A stretch of 35,431 bases of DNA, taken from the NCBI GenBank assembly GCA_963612735.1, contig CAVDWX010000019.1:1-35431 (forward strand), in the 5' to 3' direction. The position numbers and the translations under genes were made by a program. The notes beneath the pieces are model-generated. The model saw nothing but the letters and a program-made list of their open reading frames with translations, was not told the origin of the DNA and did no database searches. Positions 30,685 through 35,431 of this stretch are shown piece by piece (within the stretch, counting starts at the first letter, position 1; every line of letters begins with the position of its first letter). This stretch comes from CAVDWX01 sp963612735. GTDB lineage: Bacteria; Bacillota_I; Bacilli_A; RFN20; CAG-826.

Positions 30685-33600
30685 TTATTCCTTCGATTTA
30701 TTTAAAATGTTTAAAAATTCTTTTTCTAAATCAAGCCAAGAGTTCCAAGTTTGAACATAGACCCCATTAGTGCTCCCCTTATTACACCCTCTAACAAAAA
30801 CATAATATATACCACCAAAATGATGATTAAATATCTCGTCTTCACTCGTCTTATAATATTGTTTTAACCATTTGATAAGGCAGTACGAATATAAAACTCT
30901 TTGAATCGCATAAGCTTTATCAACATGTTTTTTTAATTCATTAAAATCGCTATAGGAAACGAAATCTTCGCTTAATGTATCTGACTTCCAATCGAGGATA
31001 CTATAGACATCTCCGCGCTTAAAAAGTAAATCGATAAAACCATTTAAATAATTCTTTAAAATTTCATTAGGATAATTAAAATTAAATTCAATTTCCGCTT
31101 TTTTATCTATGATAGGAATATCTTTTAAATAAAATTCATCATTTAATTGTTCGCTTCCCTTAACGACAGGTAAAGAGGCATTTAAGACATTATCGATAAT
31201 ATTTAAAGTATAATTCATCCATTCATCGTTATTAGAAATATCAAAGCCGTTATATTTAAATCTTTCGATAATGAGCTTATCTAAATGAGACTTATAAGAA
31301 GTAAAATCTAACTTTTCAAATATTTCATGAATCGAATTACCTAAGCTACTGCCCTTAGGATAATGAGGAGGTATTTCAATCGGTAATAAAGAAGGATCAT
31401 ATTTATAAATAATCGACTTCGCTGATAAATCGATATTATTCATTATTTCATCTTCGCTTCCTTCTTTATCGATATTTATAACATCATCGAGAATCTCTAT
31501 TTCATCTTCATGAGCGTGAGTTAAGGAAGAATAAGAATGTTTATAAGAAGTGCGTTCCTTTTTTATATTTATCAAGATGGATAAATTATTAATTTGAGTT
31601 TCAGGGTCTTCATTACTAACACCAGCTTTTTCTTCCGAGAGAATGAGATTAACTTTAAACTTGATTATATCAAGAGAAATTTTATTAAAAGGCTTTAATA
31701 GATAATAAGGTAACGCCATTCCATCAACTTCATAAGTCTTATCTTTGCAGCTTTCAATAAAATTCTCCATAGCCTCATTAATAGCGGGCAAACCCTGTCT
31801 TTCATTTAATTCATAACGCGGAGCAATCAATAAATATTCACTGCGCGTATAAGCGACATAAAATAGTCTAAAGAATTCATCATTTTGTTCTTTTTTATAG
31901 GCATCAGAAGTCGTTAATGAAATGATAGGATTATTTACCCCATTTTGATTAAGTTCATGAGACTTATAACAATTATTACTAGGAGTATTTATCCCCTTAA
32001 GTCCCCCTAAAGAGATAACTACCGGAAATTGTAAACCTTTTGAAGCGTGCATGGTCATAATGCTGACGCAGTTAAATTCAGTGGCTTTAGCGATGATGGA
32101 GGCACCATCTTCTTCAAGTTCATCATTATTATTTCTCACTGCTTGAAGATGTTTGATTAGATCCGCTAAAGAGTGATTTAAAGAGAGAAAATCTATGCAA
32201 TACGAGGCAATTTGCTTTAAAATCGCTAAAGATTGCATATCGCTAAGAGATGACATTCTTGTTTCTAAATTAGTGTCAACAATAATGCTATCAAATAAAT
32301 CTTGCCATAATTTTTGTTTTGCTAATATTTTCCAATTATTAAATAAATACACATATTCATTATCATCTGAATCATATTTCTCTAAACTTAATTCTCGAAG
32401 AGAGAGCTTAAAGAATTTGCTAAACAATGCCTTTTTAAAATAACCTCTATTTTTACCAGTAAAGTCATCGACTTCAATGGCTTCTAATAAGACAATCCAA
32501 CTAGCGCATTCAATGCTATTAAATAATGTCGCATCTTTATATTTAAGAGTGGGTATACCAGCATTTATAAGCGCATTTTGTAGGTATGGTACCTCGCTTC
32601 TTTTTCTTGCTAAAATAACAAAATCTGAAAATTTAACATCTCGATAAGTTAATTTGCCGTCCTTCTCGCATTCTGATATCTGTAAATTAGTGTGCCCATC
32701 TTCACCTTTACTAGTGCATTCAATGATTTGATTAAGTGCAAAATAAGCATTATCAAAAGCACTCAATTTGGCATCGCTAAGCCATAAAGAAGGTGCATAA
32801 TTACCTTTAAATTTAAAACGTCTTTCTTTGTTATCGATATCTAAAGTGCAATAAGTAGATGGTTCAAAGTCAGTTTCAAAACTATAATGTTTAAATAATT
32901 CATTACCAAATTCCACTACTCCAGGTGCGGAACGATAATTTTTCGCTAAGCGACATTTTCGCCCATTTTTAGAAATGAGTTCCACGGCTTTTTGATAAAC
33001 CGTTACATCAGCGCCTTGGAATGAATAAATGGATTGTTTGGGGTCCCCAACAACAATAATATTATGTTCTTTTGAAATGAAAACAGTTTTAAAGATATCA
33101 AACTGAAGTTGATTGGTATCTTGGAATTCATCGATAATAGCGTAACGATATTTATTTTGTAAACATTTAAGAAGCTCGCTATCATCTTGAACCACTAATT
33201 CTCTAACACTTCGAATCATATCGTTAAATGTTTGAAGGCGATTCTTTACTTTATAAAGTTGGAACGATTTATAGAAATCGTCTAGATATTTATCGACAAG
33301 ATAAGTTTCAACATCTAAATCATTAATTGTTTTTTTAATACCAAAAAGTAATTTAAATGAATTTTGCTCTCTTTCATCATATCTTTTGTTAATTATTTTG
33401 AAATTTCTTTCGTTCCTCGTGTCGACAAGAAAATCAGAAAATCTATTGAATAAATCAATAAAAGCATCAGCTTCAGGTTTTCCACAATTCTTCAAAACGA
33501 GATATGCTTCATATTCATCTCCACCATACTCTTTTAAAGTTTGTTCACCATCAGTGGAAAAATATAATTTGAAAATAAGATTTTCTAATCGATTTGTTTG

Positions 33601-34191
33601 ATACTGTGGACGATATTTAACAATGCTATCATCATGAGAATAATTAGAATTTAAAAAATATTGATTGGTTACATTGATAAATTTAGCAATCAAACTATCT
33701 TCGTTAACTTCTTTATTTAAAGATAATAAGAAAGTGATATCTTTAAGGATAGCCCCTTGACGAATATATTGTTTAGCAAAATAATTTATGGAAGTAGGAT
33801 CCGCGAGTTGAAGTTTACAAGCGCTTCCCGTAGAAAAAGTAAATTCATTTAAAGTATTTTGACAAAATGAATGGATAGTTCCAATATTCGCATTATCGAT
33901 ATCGCAGTTTACTTTGCCAGATAAATGCTCCTTAATGCTCTCATTATTCAATTCTTTAAGAGGCGAAGTTAACGCTTCTCGAATTCGATCTTTTAGTTCA
34001 CCCGCCGCTTTTTCAGTATAAGTAACAATCAAAATTTCATCTAATCCAATCTCATATTGATAAATCAATTTCTTGACAATTTGGGTAATGTTAAAAGTCT
34101 TTCCAGTTCCTGCGGATGCCTCTATTGCGTAATTAACATTGCATTCGAAATCATTTAGATTAAAGATAGGAGTGGTCATATTATTTTTCAT
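30685..34191 (-). CDS. recB: RecB, helicase-nuclease subunit of RecBCD
   Basis: 1168 residues, like E. coli RecB (1180). The SF1A helicase part has EASAGTGKT (24-32), IVTYTEKAA, AIIDEFQDTN, VVGDPKQSIYSFQGAD and TMHASKGLQFPVVI. The C-terminal nuclease has His955 (GNSIHEIFEKLDF), Asp1054 (GFIDLLF) and Asp1067/Lys1069 (ILDWKSD), the residues that match E. coli His956, Asp1067, Asp1080 and Lys1082. The end FGGIYYVFVRG also matches RecB. All catalytic residues are present, so it should be an active 3'-5' helicase and nuclease. It overlaps recC by 11 bases; GGAGGAAGATAAA is its ribosome-binding site. Confidence 0.96.
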   Translation of the reverse strand: MKNNMTTPIFNLNDFECNVNYAIEASAGTGKTFNITQIVKKLIYQYEIGLDEILIVTYTEKAAGELKDRIREALTSPLKELNNESIKEHLSGKVNCDIDNANIGTIHSFCQNTLNEFTFSTGSACKLQLADPTSINYFAKQYIRQGAILKDITFLLSLNKEVNEDSLIAKFINVTNQYFLNSNYSHDDSIVKYRPQYQTNRLENLIFKLYFSTDGEQTLKEYGGDEYEAYLVLKNCGKPEADAFIDLFNRFSDFLVDTRNERNFKIINKRYDEREQNSFKLLFGIKKTINDLDVETYLVDKYLDDFYKSFQLYKVKNRLQTFNDMIRSVRELVVQDDSELLKCLQNKYRYAIIDEFQDTNQLQFDIFKTVFISKEHNIIVVGDPKQSIYSFQGADVTVYQKAVELISKNGRKCRLAKNYRSAPGVVEFGNELFKHYSFETDFEPSTYCTLDIDNKERRFKFKGNYAPSLWLSDAKLSAFDNAYFALNQIIECTSKGEDGHTNLQISECEKDGKLTYRDVKFSDFVILARKRSEVPYLQNALINAGIPTLKYKDATLFNSIECASWIVLLEAIEVDDFTGKNRGYFKKALFSKFFKLSLRELSLEKYDSDDNEYVYLFNNWKILAKQKLWQDLFDSIIVDTNLETRMSSLSDMQSLAILKQIASYCIDFLSLNHSLADLIKHLQAVRNNNDELEEDGASIIAKATEFNCVSIMTMHASKGLQFPVVISLGGLKGINTPSNNCYKSHELNQNGVNNPIISLTTSDAYKKEQNDEFFRLFYVAYTRSEYLLIAPRYELNERQGLPAINEAMENFIESCKDKTYEVDGMALPYYLLKPFNKISLDIIKFKVNLILSEEKAGVSNEDPETQINNLSILINIKKERTSYKHSYSSLTHAHEDEIEILDDVINIDKEGSEDEIMNNIDLSAKSIIYKYDPSLLPIEIPPHYPKGSSLGNSIHEIFEKLDFTSYKSHLDKLIIERFKYNGFDISNNDEWMNYTLNIIDNVLNASLPVVKGSEQLNDEFYLKDIPIIDKKAEIEFNFNYPNEILKNYLNGFIDLLFKRGDVYSILDWKSDTLSEDFVSYSDFNELKKHVDKAYAIQRVLYSYCLIKWLKQYYKTSEDEIFNHHFGGIYYVFVRGCNKGSTNGVYVQTWNSWLDLEKEFLNILNKSKE

Positions 34192-35431
34192 TTTTATCTT
34201 CCTCCTTCTCTATTATTATTTCTTCTAAGAACAAGACATTTTTAATAACTTTATTTAAAGCATTGACATAAGAACTTTTATCAAAAGATTCAAGCACATA
34301 ACCAAGATCAGAATAAGGGTCAAACATTTCTTTATGTTTAAAATGCATCCATGGTCCATGTTCATCATTAACTTTTTTAACCAAGTTATCTAATGTTTCA
34401 ATGTTATTTTGAATCGAATCGAGAGGAAGAAATTTATTATTAGAAAAATCCCCCATCAAATCATGAATATTGTTTAATAATTCATTAGCAAAAAATGGGG
34501 TAACATCAAATTCAACAGTATGGTCTTTATCTTTAAGCAATATAACGTGATAAACTTCCACACTATTGATAGTGCAAATGTCCATTAAAGAAGTTATATA
34601 TAGATTTAAATAATCTGACACTGAGATTGTCTTACCTCTTTTTATCTCTTTTAATTCAATATAAGTCCTATTAAATCCATCTTCACTTAAAAGCGTAAAA
34701 CTAGAAGAAGTAAGCATCCATTCCTTATTATCTTTATCGATTAATTTAATGCTTTTAGGTTCGAGCAAAATATAATTTTCCCCAGTTATTAGCTTTATTT
34801 CTTTTACACGAGCTTCACTTCTATTAACAATTCCATCATAAATAAATTTTTCGTATTCTTCGTTAATGGTTTGAAGAGCGTTGTTATATTTAAGTATTTC
34901 AAAAGTCGTTTGATAATTAAAACTATTTTTTAAAATTTCAAAAATGACTGAAGTAATGACTTTGCTTGCCGCTAAAGGTTCGAGAGTAAATGGCTCCCAT
35001 TCCTTTTTAGTATTTTCTATAGTTTCATCTTCATTATTAAATAGACGAGACGCTTTAAAAGAAAGAGGCTCTTTTAAATAATTCGCCAGTTGGGAAACAG
35101 TAACTGATTCAAAAAAGATGAAAGAATTGTCATCATTATTCTTATTAGAAATATCACCCGGTTTTAAATCCAATAGATTGTAATAATATTTCTTATCGGA
35201 AAATTCTTTTCTAGTGAATAATTGTTCATAAGGGCGGGTCTCATCAAGTGGAATTTTAATATAGTCTTTAAAAGATTGATATTTCCCTTTGTGTTTATTA
35301 AGTTCATCAATCAGTGGAGAAAGATAATAATCTTCATCGCTTTGAAGGTCTTTATTTACATATGAAAAATAGACGCTATCAGCATTTTGATATAAGAGTT
35401 TAAGAGCCACTTCTTCATCATTATTTAAAAT
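34181..35431 (-). CDS. recC: RecC, partial (C-terminal part)
   Basis: The frame is open to the right edge, so the start lies outside; about 416 residues of the C-terminal part are visible. Recognisable pieces are ADSVYFSYVNKDLQSDEDYYLSPLIDEL, matching the LYISYIGRSIQDN...SVLVQELIDY region of RecC, and SQLANYLKEPLSFKASRLF, matching the part where RecC tethers the RecB nuclease. ETIENTKKEWEPFTLEPL follows as in RecC. RecC holds RecB and RecD together and recognises the Chi sequence. Being directly before recB and recD gives strong support. A GTG at 35410 is internal, not the start. Confidence 0.9.
   Translation of the reverse strand: MLNNDEEVALKLLYQNADSVYFSYVNKDLQSDEDYYLSPLIDELNKHKGKYQSFKDYIKIPLDETRPYEQLFTRKEFSDKKYYYNLLDLKPGDISNKNNDDNSFIFFESVTVSQLANYLKEPLSFKASRLFNNEDETIENTKKEWEPFTLEPLAASKVITSVIFEILKNSFNYQTTFEILKYNNALQTINEEYEKFIYDGIVNRSEARVKEIKLITGENYILLEPKSIKLIDKDNKEWMLTSSSFTLLSEDGFNRTYIELKEIKRGKTISVSDYLNLYITSLMDICTINSVEVYHVILLKDKDHTVEFDVTPFFANELLNNIHDLMGDFSNNKFLPLDSIQNNIETLDNLVKKVNDEHGPWMHFKHKEMFDPYSDLGYVLESFDKSSYVNALNKVIKNVLFLEEIIIEKEEDKNEK

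Noticed and set aside
1..35431. Mycoplasma-type genetic code with UGA as tryptophan
   Set aside because: Several genes end in UGA with the next start overlapping (for example ATGA at 5504-5507 and 17964-17967), and conserved Trp codons are UGG.
1..35431. CRISPR arrays, insertion sequences, prophage genes or integrase-linked attachment sites
   Set aside because: No regularly spaced repeats, transposase or phage genes were found; the tRNA genes are not flanked by integrases or partial tRNA copies.

Overview
The window is a low-G+C, densely coded Gram-positive-type chromosome segment. It shows strong GGAGG ribosome-binding sites, 3'CCA encoded in the tRNA genes, and lipoproteins with Ser-rich tethers. 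UGA works as a stop and Trp is read from UGG, so this is not a Mycoplasma-type code. The gene set (HflX, CdaA, an ACP, a Tad-type pilus, GGGtGRT, tandem CNNM proteins) fits an uncultured host-associated member of the Bacillota, perhaps near Erysipelotrichales/RF39-like Bacilli. That placement is inferred. No prophage, insertion sequence, CRISPR array or rRNA was seen. Both ends cut genes: a DUF234-type AAA ATPase at the left and recC at the right.

Layout. 1-2157: the 5' end of the ATPase gene, a beta-helix-like Ser/Thr-rich lipoprotein, a tRNA-Asn/tRNA-Glu(TTC) pair and acpP. 2161-6556 (minus strand): a compact Tad-type pilus operon with overlapping or near-touching genes, running lipoprotein, TadE-like protein, CpaF ATPase, TadB, TadC, small anchored protein, and a 51-residue putative major pilin just before a terminator. 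6631-8434: an IscU/NifU-like protein followed by the GGGtGRT protein, with a hairpin in the leader. 8489-12612: guanylate kinase (plus) converging on an operon of two CNNM/CorC-type proteins and hflX. 12690-17303: a Pro-rich membrane protein, a lipid kinase, tRNA-Glu(CTC) directly after gltX, and a divergent tRNA-Gly.

17316-19893 is a cdaA operon (diadenylate cyclase, NUDIX, RDD, NERD-like) in place of the usual cdaA-cdaR-glmM. 19938-23325 holds two paralogous TerB-like proteins on either side of deoD, with a winged-helix-like protein and a LacI-family regulator; palindromes lie in the deoD and lacI upstream regions. 23391-26095 is tRNA-Arg and a zinc-type P1B ATPase with its SmtB/CzrA-type repressor, whose operator lies inside a textbook promoter. 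26135-28748 is a large secreted lipoprotein with its own strong promoter and terminator. 28747-35431 is recC-recB-recD, a full RecBCD-type recombination nuclease rather than the AddAB usual in Bacillota.

The most unusual items are the stripped-down Tad operon with its hidden pilin gene, the RecBCD operon, the GGGtGRT/IscU-like pair and the paired TerB-like proteins around deoD. No clearly new defence or mobile system was found.
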